NCBI RefSeq assembly: GCF_000160775.2
Contig: NZ_CM001024.1
Location: 347,016 to 411,015, forward strand
DNA: 64,000 nt
Direction: 5' to 3'
From: Aeromicrobium marinum DSM 15272
Lineage (GTDB): Bacteria > Actinomycetota > Actinomycetes > Propionibacteriales > Nocardioidaceae
The notes under the pieces are model-generated. The model had not been told where the DNA came from. It saw only the letters and a program-made list of their open reading frames with translations, and did not search any database. Both the position numbers and the translations under genes were made by a program. Below are positions 1 to 9,854 of the stretch, piece after piece. Every line of letters starts with the position of its first letter. The first letter of the stretch is position 1.

Positions 1-48
1 CAGCGGATCGACCTGATCCGGTCGTGGGCCCTGCGCGCGTCGAGCTGA
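1..48 (+). CDS. C-terminal end of an unidentified protein (partial)
   Basis: The first 45 bases are open on the plus strand and close with TGA at 46-48, giving the tail QRIDLIRSWALRASS. Codon use is high-GC and the frame is consistent with the end of a gene that starts left of the window. Fifteen residues are too few to identify the protein. A -10 box for the next gene follows within 30 nt, so this is probably the end of a separate transcription unit. Confidence 0.35.
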   Translation, partial: QRIDLIRSWALRASS

Positions 49-74
49 CCCTGGTGGCCCGGGCCGCCGCCCGC

Positions 75-80
75 TAGGAT
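75..80 (+). promoter_or_regulatory. -10 box TAGGAT, leaderless start of the MpaB-family gene
   Basis: TAGGAT ends 7 nt before the ATG at 88. There is no Shine-Dalgarno sequence. The hexamer overlaps an alternative upstream ATG at 79, which argues for the ATG at 88. Confidence 0.5.
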
Positions 81-87
81 GCGAGTC

Positions 88-993
88 ATGATTCGCATTT
101 CATCGTGGCGGTCCCGTCGACGCGACCACTGGCAGCGCGAGGTCGACCGGCTCGACCCCGCCACCGACCACGGCCGGATCGCCCAGATCCTGGCCCTGCA
201 CGAGTTCCCCTGGGACCTCCAGCAGGCCCTGAGCTTCGCCCTGTTCCGCACCTACGCGGTGCCGTCGATCGGCCGGCTGCTGTACGACACCGGCCAGTTC
301 ACGACCGACACCCAGAAGCGGCACGACGACACCGTCCTGGTGCTCGAGTCGGTGCTCGACCACGGCACCGAGTCGGCGGACGGTCGGGCGGCGATCCGCC
401 GCATGAACCAGATGCACGGCAGCTACGACATCAGCAACGACGACATGCGCTACGTGCTCGCCACGTTCGTGGTGATGCCGGTGCGGTGGATCGCCGACCA
501 CGGCTACCGACCGCTCACGGCGACCGAGATCGACGCCACCACCCGCTACTACGCCCGACTGGGTGCCCTCATGGGCATCAAGGACCTGCCGGAGGACTAC
601 GTGGGGTTCTCCGACCTGCTCGACGCCTACGAGGCCGAGCACTTCGTCTATGACCCCAAGAGCCGCGCCGTGGCCGACTCGACGCTCGAGCTGCTCGTGT
701 CGTTCTACCCCAGGCCGCTGCGCGGTGCCGTCGAGCTGTTCAGCCGCAGCCTCATGGACCAGCCGCTGCTCGACGCGTTCGGGTACGAGCGGCCGCCCGG
801 CTGGGCGGTCTCGGCCTCGCGGCGGGCCCTGCGCCTGCGGGCGGCGTTCGTCCGCCGCCTCCCGCCGCGGCTGACCCCCACCTACGCACGGGATCTCGCG
901 CGGGTGCGGTCGTACCCCAACGGCTACCTGGTGGAGCGGCTCGGCACCTTCCCGTCGACGATGCCCGACCTCGACGACGAGCGGGTCGCCTAG
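88..993 (+). CDS. Oxygenase MpaB family (DUF2236) protein
   Basis: A 301-residue protein of the DUF2236 / MpaB / latex-clearing-protein superfamily, haem-dependent oxygenases and related proteins of mostly unknown substrate. The family core is visible as HGSYDISNDDMRYVLATFVV (about residues 110-130) followed by PVRW and a long helical C-terminal half. No signal peptide or clear membrane helix is seen, so it is probably cytoplasmic. The start at 88 is chosen because a -10 box lies 6-8 nt upstream; an ATG three codons earlier is inside that box. It precedes a flavin oxidoreductase by 45 nt on the same strand, so both may take part in redox chemistry, but no shared substrate can be named. Family assignment is firm; the reaction is not. 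Confidence 0.8.
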   Translation: MIRISSWRSRRRDHWQREVDRLDPATDHGRIAQILALHEFPWDLQQALSFALFRTYAVPSIGRLLYDTGQFTTDTQKRHDDTVLVLESVLDHGTESADGRAAIRRMNQMHGSYDISNDDMRYVLATFVVMPVRWIADHGYRPLTATEIDATTRYYARLGALMGIKDLPEDYVGFSDLLDAYEAEHFVYDPKSRAVADSTLELLVSFYPRPLRGAVELFSRSLMDQPLLDAFGYERPPGWAVSASRRALRLRAAFVRRLPPRLTPTYARDLARVRSYPNGYLVERLGTFPSTMPDLDDERVA

Positions 994-1038
994 GCGGGAG
1001 CCGGGAAGAGCCGCGACCCGCGTGGCGTTGACCCGGGG

Positions 1039-2076
1039 GTGAAGCTCTCCGTCCTGGACCTCGTGCCCCTCCGCTCCGACCAGAGCACCGGCGACGCGCT
1101 CGCGGCGTCGACCGCCGTCGCCCAGGCGGCGGACCGAGCCGGGTACACCCGGTACTGGATCGCCGAGCACCACAACATGCCGGCCGTCGCCGCCACCAGC
1201 CCGCCGGTGATCATCGCCCATCTGGCGTCCCGCACGTCGTCGATCCGGGTCGGTTCGGGGGGAGTGATGCTGCCCAACCACGCGCCGCTGGCGGTGGCGG
1301 AGCAGTTCGCGCTGCTGGAGGCGATGCACCCCGGCCGCATCGACCTCGGCATCGGCCGGGCGCCCGGGTCGGACCCGGTCACCTCGATGGCCTTGCGGGG
1401 GCCGGCCGGCAGGGACGACACCGACGTGCAGCGGTTCCCGCAGTACCTCGAGGACGTCGTGGCGCTGATGGGCGCCGACGGGGTGCGGGTTCCCGTCCCG
1501 CGGCAGGAGTACGTGCTCCGGGCGACGCCCGCGGCCCGGACCGAACCCGCCCTGTGGCTGCTGGGCTCGTCCTTGTACTCCGCCCGGCTGGCTGCCGCCC
1601 AGGGCCTGCCCTACGTGTTCGCCCACCACTTCTCCGGACAGGGCACGGCCGAGGCGCTGGCCACCTACCGCCGCGAGTTCGTGCCGAGCGCCCGGTGCGC
1701 GGCGCCGACCACCTTCCTCACCGTCAACGCGTCGGTCGCGCCCACCCACGCCGACGCCGTGGCGGCCGCACTGCCGCAGATGCAGCTGATGGCGCGGTTG
1801 CTCGGCGGACTGCCGCTCCGTGCGATCGACCTCGTGGAGGACGCGGCCGAGGTCGAGCTGCCGCCGCGCCTCCAGGAGCTGGTCGAGGCGGGTCTGGCCC
1901 GGGCGGTGCTCGGTGCCCCGGACGACGCGGCGGACCAGCTCCGGCGTCTGGCCGAGCAGTTCGAGGTCGACGAGGTGATGGTCAACCCCATCGGTTCGGC
2001 GCCTCGGGGCACCGACGCCGACACCGCTCCCGCACGGGTGGCGACGGTCGAGCTGCTGGGCGCCGCCCTGCTCTGA
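1039..2076 (+). CDS. LLM-class (luciferase-like) flavin-dependent oxidoreductase
   Basis: A 345-residue TIM-barrel protein of the bacterial luciferase-like family, which uses reduced FMN or F420 with varied substrates. Family marks are LSVLDLVPLRS at the N-terminus, YTRYWIAEHHNMP (about residues 40-52), RIRVGSGGVMLPNH-type strand with VGSGGVMLPNH, and LDLGIGRAPG-like DLGIGRAPGSD near residue 110. Length is normal for the subgroup. The start is a GTG; no good Shine-Dalgarno sequence or -10 box is seen, so the first few residues are uncertain. The gene follows the MpaB-family gene closely. The cofactor (FMN versus F420) cannot be told from sequence alone; a CofD/FbiA-like gene lies 15 kb away but looks degenerate. 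Confidence 0.88.
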   Translation: MKLSVLDLVPLRSDQSTGDALAASTAVAQAADRAGYTRYWIAEHHNMPAVAATSPPVIIAHLASRTSSIRVGSGGVMLPNHAPLAVAEQFALLEAMHPGRIDLGIGRAPGSDPVTSMALRGPAGRDDTDVQRFPQYLEDVVALMGADGVRVPVPRQEYVLRATPAARTEPALWLLGSSLYSARLAAAQGLPYVFAHHFSGQGTAEALATYRREFVPSARCAAPTTFLTVNASVAPTHADAVAAALPQMQLMARLLGGLPLRAIDLVEDAAEVELPPRLQELVEAGLARAVLGAPDDAADQLRRLAEQFEVDEVMVNPIGSAPRGTDADTAPARVATVELLGAALL

Positions 2077-2108
2077 CCGGGGGCTTTGGCTGGGCGCGTC
2101 GACTGCGT

Positions 2109-2114
2109 CACAAT
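2109..2114 (+). promoter_or_regulatory. -10-like box CACAAT before clpS
   Basis: CACAAT ends 7 nt before the GTG start at 2122 and fits the leaderless pattern seen repeatedly in this window, with a weaker first base than TANNNT. Confidence 0.35.
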
Positions 2115-2121
2115 GGACGGC

Positions 2122-2418
2122 GTGACGAGGACCGCCCCCGTGGAGCACCGCGAGCCCGAGGTCGACGAGGCCGTCGAGCTCGAGGCGCCCTGGGTCACCA
2201 TCGTGTGGAACGACCCGGTCAACCTGATGTCCTACGTCTCCTACGTGTTCCGCAACTACTTCGGCTACACCGACGAGAAGGCCACCGAGCTGATGCTGGC
2301 GGTCCACCACGAGGGCAAGGCAGTCGTCTCGACCGGCAGCCGCGAGCAGATGGAGCGGCACGTGCAGGCCATGCACGAGTACGGCCTGTGGGCCACCCTG
2401 CAGCGGGCCGACGCGTGA
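2122..2418 (+). CDS. clpS: ATP-dependent Clp protease adaptor ClpS
   Basis: A 98-residue ClpS adaptor. It binds N-degron substrates and hands them to ClpAP or ClpCP in the cytoplasm. The signature [20 protein letters not shown] is complete, with the Asn-Asp that bind the substrate alpha-amino group, followed by the VHHEGKAVV segment that contacts the Clp N-domain. The GTG start at 2122 is preferred over the in-frame ATG at 2113, which lies inside a -10-like element. Its stop overlaps the GTG of the DUF2017 gene by 3 bases, so the two are translationally coupled, as in most actinobacteria. Confidence 0.95.
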   Translation: MTRTAPVEHREPEVDEAVELEAPWVTIVWNDPVNLMSYVSYVFRNYFGYTDEKATELMLAVHHEGKAVVSTGSREQMERHVQAMHEYGLWATLQRADA

Positions 2419-3002
2419 AGGCCTTCAAGCGCCGCCGTCGAGGAGGGTTCGTCGCGACCTTCGACGCCGCCGAGGCCCAGCTGCTGGTGACGCTCGCCCG
2501 CCAGGTCGTCGAGCTGCTGATGGACCGCAACGGCGCGCCGGAGTCCGACCCCGATCCGTTGGCCCTCCAGCTCGGCATGGGGGGACCGGCGACCCCGCCG
2601 GAGGACCCGGTCCTGCAACGACTCCTCCCCGACGCCTACCGCGACGACGCCGAGGAGTCCGGTGAGTTCCGCCGGTTCACCGAACGGACCCTGACCACCG
2701 GGAAGGTCGCCAACGCCGAGGCGGTCATCGGGTCGCTGGTCGACGGCGGGCTCGACCCCGAGGCGCGCCCGGGAGCCGCCGATGCCTCGCCGGTCGAGGT
2801 CGAGCTGGACCCGGCTGCGGCCCAGGCGTGGCTGCGGACGCTCAACGACATCCGGCTCGCTGTCGCCGTCCGCCTCGGCATCGAGGACGAGGAGGATGCG
2901 CACCTCGCTGCGCACTCCACCGACGACGCCGTGATCGCGATGAGCGAGATCTACGACTGGCTCGGCTACGTGCAGGAGACCCTCGTCCAGTCCCTGGACT
3001 GA
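2415..3002 (+). CDS. DUF2017 family protein
   Basis: A 195-residue cytoplasmic protein of the actinobacterial DUF2017 family, whose gene almost always follows clpS. It starts [21 protein letters not shown], has a mid-section [11 protein letters not shown] with EFRRFTE, and ends with a conserved helix [20 protein letters not shown]. The start is the GTG that overlaps the clpS stop. Function is unknown; the constant coupling to clpS suggests a part in regulated proteolysis, which is inference from context only. After it comes 174 nt without a gene that holds a strong inverted repeat. Confidence 0.85.
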   Translation: MKAFKRRRRGGFVATFDAAEAQLLVTLARQVVELLMDRNGAPESDPDPLALQLGMGGPATPPEDPVLQRLLPDAYRDDAEESGEFRRFTERTLTTGKVANAEAVIGSLVDGGLDPEARPGAADASPVEVELDPAAAQAWLRTLNDIRLAVAVRLGIEDEEDAHLAAHSTDDAVIAMSEIYDWLGYVQETLVQSLD

Positions 3003-3026
3003 CCCCCCACCCCACCCCCCCCGGAA

Positions 3027-3110
3027 CCGCGAGTGGCGCAGTTCTGCGGTTTCGAGACGGCGTGTCGCGCTGGACTGCGCCACTCGGGACCCGAACTGCG
3101 CCACTCGCGG
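3027..3110. repeat. 18-bp perfect inverted repeat with an extra internal copy
   Basis: CCGCGAGTGGCGCAGTTC at 3027-3044 is the exact reverse complement of 3093-3110. Inside the 48-nt spacer, 3074-3086 repeats the ACTGCGCCACTCG core again in direct orientation. The element lies between DUF2017 and mec. It could act as a terminator, although there is no T-run, or be a copy of a dispersed intergenic palindromic repeat. Confidence 0.75.
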
Positions 3111-3162
3111 TGAAGCGCGTCCGGCTCGCGGACGGCTGTCGGGCGCGTGGCGGACACCTCGA

Positions 3163-3168
3163 TAGACT
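3163..3168 (+). promoter_or_regulatory. -10 box TAGACT before mec
   Basis: TAGACT ends 8 nt before the GTG at 3177 with no Shine-Dalgarno sequence, which makes a leaderless mRNA likely and fixes the start downstream of an in-frame GTG at 3147. Confidence 0.55.
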
Positions 3169-3176
3169 CCGGAACC

Positions 3177-3634
3177 GTGCTCACCATCGACCGCGCGACC
3201 GTCGACGCGATTATCGCGCACGCCCGTCGTGACCACCCCGACGAGGCCTGCGGCGTGGTGGCGGGGGCCATCGGCTCGGACCTGCCCACCCGCCACGTGC
3301 CGATGCTGAACGCCGCCATGTCGCCCACCTTCTACGAGTTCGACTCCGGGGACCTGTTGCGGCTGTACCGCGACATGGACGACCGCGACGAGGAGCCCGT
3401 GGTCGTCTACCACTCGCACACCGCGACCGAGGCGTACCCGTCGCGCACCGACATCGACCTCGCCTCCGAGCCCGGCGCGCACTACGTGCTGGTGAGCACC
3501 CGCGACGGTGCGCACGAGGCCGGCCCCGTGGACGTGCGGTCGTACCGCATCGTGGACGGCGAGGTCACGGAGGAAGAAGTCCGCATCGTCGAGCGTTATG
3601 ACCACGACGTCCCCCACGAAAAGGTGAACCCCTG

Positions 3635-3635
<1 letters not shown>
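3177..3635 (+). CDS. mec: JAMM/MPN metallopeptidase (Mec, CysO-cysteine peptidase)
   Basis: A 152-residue JAMM-fold zinc peptidase matching M. tuberculosis Mec (Rv1334), which releases cysteine from the CysO-Cys adduct. The full JAMM motif is present: Glu in HPDEACGVV near the N-terminus, then HSHTATEAYPSRTD (H-x-H-x7-S-x2-D) at about residues 80-95. The next two genes encode the carrier CysO and the synthase CysM, so the whole PLP/carrier route to cysteine is encoded here in order of Rv1334-Rv1336. The stop is immediately followed by the cysO ATG (overlap of one base, TGATG). The GTG at 3177 is used because of the -10 box 8 nt before it. Confidence 0.93.
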
Positions 3636-4865
<1,230 letters not shown>

Positions 4866-4875
4866 ACCGGGCGGG

Positions 4876-5322
4876 TCAGTTGACCGCGCGGGCGAGGCGC
4901 CCCGACTCGCCGGTCTCGTCGTCGGTGACGACCAGGGCGTCGCCGTCGACGGTGACGGTGTCGGCCGAGAGGATCCAGACCGGGACGGGGTCCACGTCGG
5001 GGCAGGCGCGCTCGGTGGCCGTGACGTCGCTGACGACGACCTCACTGCCGTCGACCTCCCAGCGACCCTCGCCGGTGTTGCAGCCGTCGAAGAGGATCAG
5101 CTCGCCGCCGGTCACGAACTGGACCAGCCCGGTGTCCCCGCCGCGCCAGGCGCCGACCACGTCGGCGGCGTCGACCGGCGTCCCCGTGGGGGCGTCGGGA
5201 GGGACGGTGGCGGTGGTGGTCGACGGGCTCGTCGCCGGGTCGTCGGAGCCGCCGGCGCACCCCGCGACCAGCAGCAGGCCGAGCAGCGCGAACCGGGCCG
5301 CGGGCGCACGGCCCGGCGTCAC
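4876..5322 (-). CDS. Small lipoprotein with META/HslJ-like domain
   Basis: A 148-residue predicted lipoprotein: positively charged start, hydrophobic stretch ending in lipobox LVAGC (Cys about residue 22), then a Ser/Thr/Pro linker and a globular domain. The domain has the pattern of META (HslJ) proteins: GAWRGG, then LFDGCNTGEGRWEVDG with the typical GCN turn, then a later Cys in TERACP that could pair with it. META domains occur in secreted proteins of unclear role, some linked to stress or drug resistance. The GTG start overlaps the stop of the upstream lipoprotein gene by 4 bases, so both are co-translated on the outer face of the membrane. The specific role is unknown. Confidence 0.75.
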   Translation of the reverse strand: MTPGRAPAARFALLGLLLVAGCAGGSDDPATSPSTTTATVPPDAPTGTPVDAADVVGAWRGGDTGLVQFVTGGELILFDGCNTGEGRWEVDGSEVVVSDVTATERACPDVDPVPVWILSADTVTVDGDALVVTDDETGESGRLARAVN

Positions 5323-5726
5323 TCGAGCTCCAGGTCGATCTCGCCGGTGGGGAGCCCGACCAGCTTCACGGTGAGCGGACCGGAGGACGAGTCGTCGCGC
5401 GTGAACTCACTCGTCGACGGCGCCAGGTCGGCCAGGCACGCCTCACCGGTCTCGGCCTCGAGCTCGATGGTCACCTGGTCGTCCTGGTCGGTGAGCTCGA
5501 CCGCCTGGAACGGGCACGTGCGGCTGCCCCACACCGTGACGGCGAACCGGCGGTCGCGCTCCAACCACGTGACGATCGGTCCGCGGTCGTCGGTCATGTC
5601 CAGGGCCTCCAGCTGCAGCTGCGGCGGGATGCCGGTGTAGCTGCGGTCGGCCGGCCCGCCCGCACCGACGCAGCCGGTCAGCGCCAGGGCGGCCGCGAGC
5701 GTGAGGGCGAGGCTCCGGATGTGCAT
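5319..5726 (-). CDS. Small lipoprotein, function unknown
   Basis: A 135-residue lipoprotein starting MHIRSLALTLAAALALTGC, a short signal peptide with lipobox LTGC. The mature part (about 115 residues) is acidic, has one Cys pair (SRTCP, GEACL) and reads like a small beta-sandwich; no known domain is recognised. An in-frame GTG at 5741 is an alternative start. It is the first gene of a two-gene minus-strand unit with the META-like lipoprotein. The next gene on the plus strand (PRPP synthetase) is divergent. Confidence 0.7.
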   Translation of the reverse strand: MHIRSLALTLAAALALTGCVGAGGPADRSYTGIPPQLQLEALDMTDDRGPIVTWLERDRRFAVTVWGSRTCPFQAVELTDQDDQVTIELEAETGEACLADLAPSTSEFTRDDSSSGPLTVKLVGLPTGEIDLELE

Positions 5727-5778
5727 GCCCCATGCTGACACGGCGGACGACGACTCACACGGCGCGGCCCGCGTCCAC

Positions 5779-5784
5779 TAGCCT
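5779..5784 (+). promoter_or_regulatory. -10 box TAGCCT before prs
   Basis: TAGCCT ends 7 nt before the GTG start at 5792; no Shine-Dalgarno sequence is present, so the transcript is probably leaderless. Confidence 0.5.
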
Positions 5785-5791
5785 CGGGTGC

Positions 5792-6769
5792 GTGAACGAC
5801 ATCGTCGTGTTCTCCGGAAGCGCCCACCGTGGTCTGGCCGAGCAGATCTGCAGCCACCTCGGGACGACCCTGTCGCCGTCGGAGACGGTGCGGTTCAGCA
5901 ACGACTGCCTCCAGGTGCAGCTGCTGGCCAACTGTCGCCAGCGCGACGTCTACATCGTGCAGCCCCTCGTCCCGCCGACGCAGGACCACCTGATGGAGCT
6001 GCTGCTGATGGTCGACGCGGCCAGGGGCGCCTCGGCGTCCTCGGTCACCGTCGTCGTGCCGCACTACGCGTACGCGCGGTCGGACAAGAAGGACGCGTCG
6101 CGCATCTCGATCGGCGGCAAGCTGGTCGCCGACATGATGGCGACGGCGGGGGTGAGCCGGGTCGTCACCATGACGCTGCACGCGCCCCAGGTGCACGGGT
6201 TCTTCTCCATGCCGCTGGACCACCTGACGGCCATCGGCGAGCTGGCCGACTACTACCGGTCGACCGACCTGACCGACACCGTGGTGGTCTCGCCGGACTT
6301 CGGCAACGCCAAGACGGCCTCGCAGTTCGCCCGGCTCCTCGGCCTGCCCGTCGCGGCCGGCAGCAAGCAGCGCAAGGCCGACGACAAGGTCGTGATCGAC
6401 GCCATCGTCGGCGACGTGCACGGCAAGCGGGTCATCGTGCTGGACGACGAGATCGCCACCGGCGGGTCGATCATCGAGCTGATCGCCATGCTCGAGGCCG
6501 AGGGGGTCACCGAGACCTCCGTGGCCTGCACGCACGGCCTGTTCACCGGCAAGGCGGTGGAGCGGCTGCGGTCGCACCCCCTCATCACCGAGGTCGTCAC
6601 GACCGACACCGTCCCCGCGCCGACGGACTGGCCCGAGCTCAAGGTGCGTTCGGTGGCGCCGCTCTTCGCCGAGGCGATCGCCCGCATCCACGCAGGGGAG
6701 TCGGTCTCCAGCCTGTTCGACGGCGTCGATCCCACCCACGCCCCGCCCCAGCCCAAGCTCCCCCTCTGA
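5792..6769 (+). CDS. prs: Ribose-phosphate pyrophosphokinase (PRPP synthetase)
   Basis: A 325-residue PRPP synthetase that makes 5-phosphoribosyl 1-pyrophosphate from ribose 5-phosphate and ATP. The flexible ATP loop [16 protein letters not shown] (about residues 97-112), the [10 protein letters not shown] strand and the PRPP-binding loop [12 protein letters not shown] (about residues 217-228) are intact. It is of the subtype with [13 protein letters not shown] at the N-terminus and [21 protein letters not shown]. In M. tuberculosis this position (between cysM and murI) holds other genes, so this is probably a second copy or a relocated prs; the usual actinobacterial prs lies next to glmU. 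The GTG start is set by the -10 box 7 nt upstream. Confidence 0.9.
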   Translation: MNDIVVFSGSAHRGLAEQICSHLGTTLSPSETVRFSNDCLQVQLLANCRQRDVYIVQPLVPPTQDHLMELLLMVDAARGASASSVTVVVPHYAYARSDKKDASRISIGGKLVADMMATAGVSRVVTMTLHAPQVHGFFSMPLDHLTAIGELADYYRSTDLTDTVVVSPDFGNAKTASQFARLLGLPVAAGSKQRKADDKVVIDAIVGDVHGKRVIVLDDEIATGGSIIELIAMLEAEGVTETSVACTHGLFTGKAVERLRSHPLITEVVTTDTVPAPTDWPELKVRSVAPLFAEAIARIHAGESVSSLFDGVDPTHAPPQPKLPL

Positions 6770-6781
6770 CGCCCGCCCACC

Positions 6782-6787
6782 TACCCT
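6782..6787 (+). promoter_or_regulatory. -10 box TACCCT before murI
   Basis: TACCCT ends 8 nt before the GTG at 6796, 12 nt after the end of prs. It supports an independent leaderless murI transcript. Confidence 0.5.
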
Positions 6788-6795
6788 CTGTTGTT

Positions 6796-7614
6796 GTGAG
6801 CGACGCACCGATCGGCATCTTCGACTCCGGGTTCGGGGGTCTGACCGTGGCGCGAGCCGTGCTCGACCAGCTGCCGCACGAGTCGGTGCTCTACCTGGGC
6901 GACACGGCCCGGCAGCCGTACGGACCCCTGCCGATCTCCCAGGTCCGCGAGTACGCGCTGGACTGCCTCGACCACCTGGTGGACCACGGGGTGAAGGCGT
7001 TGGTGATCGCCTGCAACTCCGCCAGCGCCGCGGTGCTCCGCGACGCCCGGGAGCGGTATGCCGTCCCGGTGGTGGAGGTGATCGTCCCGGCGACACGCCG
7101 CGCGGTCAACGCGACCCGCAACGGCCGGGTCGGCGTCATCTGCACGCAGTCCACCGCCACGTCGCGCGCGTACGACGACGCCTTCGCCGCGAACCCGTCG
7201 ATCGAGCTGCACACCCGCGCGTGCCCGCGGTTCGTGGAGTTCGTCGAGGCGGGTGTGACCGGCGGGGAGGAACTGATCACCGTCGCCCGCGAGTACCTGG
7301 CCCCGTTGAAGGAGGCCGGTGTCGACACCCTCGTGCTGGGTTGCACCCACTACCCGTTGCTGACCGGCGTAGTGTCGTACGTCATGGGTGACACGGTGAC
7401 GTTGGTGTCCAGCGCGGAGGAGACCGCGAAGGACGTCTTCGCGCTGCTCGCACGCGAGGACCTCGCCCGGGGCCCCGGCGCGTCCGCACCGCGGCACCGC
7501 TTCATGACGACCGGGCGCCCTGGCGAGTTCGGAGAGATCGGCCGACGCTTCCTCGGCCCGGAGGTCGGCGACGTCGAGGCGTTCACCCGGCCGGCCCCGG
7601 AGGTGATCGCATGA
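6796..7614 (+). CDS. murI: Glutamate racemase
   Basis: A 272-residue cofactor-independent racemase that supplies D-glutamate for peptidoglycan. The N-terminal [16 protein letters not shown] carries the catalytic-face Asp-Ser, [11 protein letters not shown] the first catalytic Cys (about residue 75) and LGCTHYPLL the second (about residue 186). It begins with GTG in VSDAPIGIF. The stop overlaps the ATG of the next gene (ATGA), so it is coupled to the phosphodiesterase gene. Same order as Rv1338-Rv1339 in M. tuberculosis. Confidence 0.95.
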   Translation: MSDAPIGIFDSGFGGLTVARAVLDQLPHESVLYLGDTARQPYGPLPISQVREYALDCLDHLVDHGVKALVIACNSASAAVLRDARERYAVPVVEVIVPATRRAVNATRNGRVGVICTQSTATSRAYDDAFAANPSIELHTRACPRFVEFVEAGVTGGEELITVAREYLAPLKEAGVDTLVLGCTHYPLLTGVVSYVMGDTVTLVSSAEETAKDVFALLAREDLARGPGASAPRHRFMTTGRPGEFGEIGRRFLGPEVGDVEAFTRPAPEVIA

Positions 7615-8369
7615 GGCTGACCGTCGTCGGCTGTGCGGGTTCGTACCCCGGGCCCGACTCGGCCGCGAGCTGCTACCTGCTGGAGACCGAGCACGAGGGG
7701 CGCACGTGGCGCCTGGTGCTCGACCTGGGCAACGGCTCGCTCGGCCAGCTGCAGCGCTACTGCGACCCCCGTGACGTCGACGGGTTCGCCATCAGCCACC
7801 TGCACCCCGACCACTGCCTGGACCTCACCAGCTACACGGTGCTCAGCAAGTACCACCCCGACGGCGCGTACGGCCGGGTCCCGATCCACGCGCCGGCGGG
7901 CGCGGCCGAGTACATCTCGGTCGCCGGCGGTCCCGGCGGCGAACCGGTGTGCGCGAACCTGGCCTTCTCGGTGTGGGAGCAGGACCCCGTGGCCGAGATC
8001 GGTCCGTTTCGGGTCGTCGCGACGCAGGTCGACCACCCGGTCACGGCCTTCGGTCTGCGGGTCGAGGTGCAGGGCCACGTCGTGGCCTACTCCGGCGACA
8101 CCGGGCCCACCCCGGCGATCGACGACGTGGCCCGCGACGCCGACCTGTTCCTGTGCGAGGCGTCCTTCCTCGAGTCGCGTGACAACCCGCCGAACCTGCA
8201 CCTCACGGGTGCCGAGGCGGGCCGGTTCGCGGCCAGCTCGGGGAGCCGGCTGCTGCTCGTCACCCACATCCCCGCCTGGACCGACGCGGCCGAGGTCGAG
8301 GCGGACGTGAAGTCCTCCTGGGACGGTGACTACCGGATCGTGCGGCCGGGCGACGTCTTCGAGGTCTGA
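7611..8369 (+). CDS. MBL-fold phosphodiesterase, Rv1339-like
   Basis: A 252-residue metallo-beta-lactamase-fold hydrolase. The metal-binding motif is [10 protein letters not shown] (H-x-H-x-D-H, about residues 62-71), with further ligands in [17 protein letters not shown] and LVTHIPAW. The position between murI and rph matches Rv1339, which has been reported as an atypical class II cyclic-AMP phosphodiesterase that lowers cAMP and alters envelope and antibiotic tolerance. An RNase Z-like or other activity cannot be excluded from fold alone. ATG overlaps the murI stop by 4 bases. Confidence 0.85.
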   Translation: MRLTVVGCAGSYPGPDSAASCYLLETEHEGRTWRLVLDLGNGSLGQLQRYCDPRDVDGFAISHLHPDHCLDLTSYTVLSKYHPDGAYGRVPIHAPAGAAEYISVAGGPGGEPVCANLAFSVWEQDPVAEIGPFRVVATQVDHPVTAFGLRVEVQGHVVAYSGDTGPTPAIDDVARDADLFLCEASFLESRDNPPNLHLTGAEAGRFAASSGSRLLLVTHIPAWTDAAEVEADVKSSWDGDYRIVRPGDVFEV

Positions 8370-8378
8370 GTCTCCTCG

Positions 8379-8384
8379 TAGGGT
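8379..8384 (+). promoter_or_regulatory. -10 box TAGGGT before rph
   Basis: TAGGGT ends 6 nt before the rph ATG at 8391; no Shine-Dalgarno sequence, so a leaderless transcript is likely. Confidence 0.55.
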
Positions 8385-8390
8385 CGGGGC

Positions 8391-9113
8391 ATGACTTCGC
8401 GCGAGGACGGCCGAGCCGTCGACCAGCTCCGGGACATCCGCATCACCCGGGGGTGGCTCGACCACGCCCAGGGGTCCTGCCTGATCGAGTTCGGCAAGAC
8501 CCGGGTGCTGTGCGCCGCTGCGGCCTCCGAAGGCGTGCCGAGGTGGCGCAAGGGTTCGGGTCTGGGCTGGGTCACCGCCGAGTACGCGATGCTGCCGCAG
8601 GCCACCCACGACCGGTCGTCCCGTGAGTCGGTCAAGGGTCGCATCGGCGGACGCACCCACGAGATCTCCCGGCTCGTCGGCCGGTCCCTGCGGGCGACGA
8701 TCGACGACAAGGCGCTCGGCGAGAACACCATCACGATCGACTGCGACGTGCTGCAGGCCGACGGGGGTACCCGGACGGCGGCCATCACCGGTGCGTACAT
8801 CGCGCTGGCGGACGCGGTCGCGCACCTGAAGGGCCTGGGCGCCACCGCGGGCGAACCGCTCGTGGAGTCGGTGGCCGCCATCAGCGTCGGCATCGTCGAC
8901 GGGGTGCCGATGCTGGACCTTCCGTACGTCGAGGACGTCAGGGCCCACACCGACATGAACGTGGTGATGACGGGCAGCGGTGCGTTCGTGGAGGTCCAGG
9001 GCACGGCCGAGGGGCAGCCGTTCGACAAGGCGGAGCTCGACGCGCTGCTCGAGCTGGCGGCCGGCGGGTGCGCCGACCTCACCCGGCTGCAGACCGAGGC
9101 CCTGTCGGCATGA
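8391..9113 (+). CDS. rph: Ribonuclease PH
   Basis: A 240-residue phosphate-dependent 3'-to-5' exoribonuclease that trims tRNA 3' ends. The sequence covers the whole RNase PH fold: [20 protein letters not shown] at the start, [35 protein letters not shown] with the phosphate-binding Arg, [20 protein letters not shown], and [19 protein letters not shown]. Length is as expected. The ATG at 8391 is placed by its -10 box. It is followed 13 nt later by rdgB, a pairing seen throughout bacteria. Confidence 0.96.
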   Translation: MTSREDGRAVDQLRDIRITRGWLDHAQGSCLIEFGKTRVLCAAAASEGVPRWRKGSGLGWVTAEYAMLPQATHDRSSRESVKGRIGGRTHEISRLVGRSLRATIDDKALGENTITIDCDVLQADGGTRTAAITGAYIALADAVAHLKGLGATAGEPLVESVAAISVGIVDGVPMLDLPYVEDVRAHTDMNVVMTGSGAFVEVQGTAEGQPFDKAELDALLELAAGGCADLTRLQTEALSA

Positions 9114-9126
9114 TCGGAGCGGCCGG

Positions 9127-9744
9127 GTGACGCAGGTCGTGCTGGCGTCCAACAACGCCAAGAAGCTGACTGAGCTGCGCCGCATCCTGGCGCCGCTCGT
9201 CCCGGGGGTCGAGGTGCTGGGCCTCGCGGACGTGGAGTCCTACGACGAGCCGGCTGAGACCGAACCGACCTTCGCCGGCAACGCCCTGCTCAAGGCGCGC
9301 GCCTGTCTGCAGGTGACCGGTCTGCCGTCGCTGGCCGACGACTCGGGTCTGTGCGTCGACGCGCTCAACGCGATGCCGGGGGTCCTCTCGGCCCGGTGGT
9401 CGGGCGTGCCCAAGGCCGACGGTGGTGACGCCGCCAACAACGCGTTGCTGCTGAGCCAGCTGTCCGACGTGCCCGACGAGCGTCGGGGCGCCCGGTTCGT
9501 GTGCGCGGTGGCGCTGTGCCTGCCCGGCGGCGTCGAGGTCGTCGAGCACGGCGAGATGCCCGGGCGGGTCCTGCGGGCGGAACAGGGTGAGGGCGGGTTC
9601 GGCTACGACCCGCTGTTCGCGGCGGACGGCTACGAGGTGTCGACCGCCGAGCTGGACCCGGTCGAGAAGGACCGGATCAGTCACCGGGGCCGCGCCCTGA
9701 CGCTCATGGCACCCCACGTGGCCCACCACCTCACCTCCCCCTAG
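9127..9744 (+). CDS. rdgB: XTP/dITP diphosphatase (RdgB/HAM1 family)
   Basis: A 205-residue house-cleaning pyrophosphatase that removes ITP, XTP and deaminated dNTPs. The nucleotide-binding motif ASNNAKKLTEL (about residues 7-17), the acidic metal site SLADDSGLCVDAL, GFGYDPLF and the terminal SHRGRAL are all present. The GTG start at 9127 is the only one that keeps the strand preceding SNNAKK at normal length. It ends at a 110-nt intergenic region full of inverted repeats that separates it from the convergent LCP gene. Confidence 0.95.
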   Translation: MTQVVLASNNAKKLTELRRILAPLVPGVEVLGLADVESYDEPAETEPTFAGNALLKARACLQVTGLPSLADDSGLCVDALNAMPGVLSARWSGVPKADGGDAANNALLLSQLSDVPDERRGARFVCAVALCLPGGVEVVEHGEMPGRVLRAEQGEGGFGYDPLFAADGYEVSTAELDPVEKDRISHRGRALTLMAPHVAHHLTSP

Positions 9745-9854
9745 GGGCGGTGGATTCGCGACCGATAGGCCCCGGCGGTGCCCCACGGACCGAATACGGC
9801 GCCATTCGGTCGCATGCTCACCGCGCCGGGGATTCGGTCCCGAATCCACCGCCC
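9745..9854. terminator. Nested inverted repeats between convergent genes
   Basis: Between rdgB (plus) and the LCP gene (minus), GGGCGGTGGATTCG at 9745-9758 pairs perfectly with 9841-9854. Inside it a second palindrome has GACCGAAT and ATTCGGTC arms around a GGCGCC-type centre near 9788-9811. The arrangement is symmetric, so it can stop transcription from both sides or form a cruciform. There is no long T-run. The accgaat motif recurs four times in the element. Confidence 0.6.

Noticed and set aside
100..2376. Long minus-strand open frame (758 codons) opposite the oxygenase, flavin oxidoreductase and clpS genes
   Set aside because: It is a by-product of high GC3 in the true genes on the plus strand. 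It has low-complexity Arg/Gly/His composition and no family likeness. Similar long shadow frames throughout the window were dropped for the same reason.
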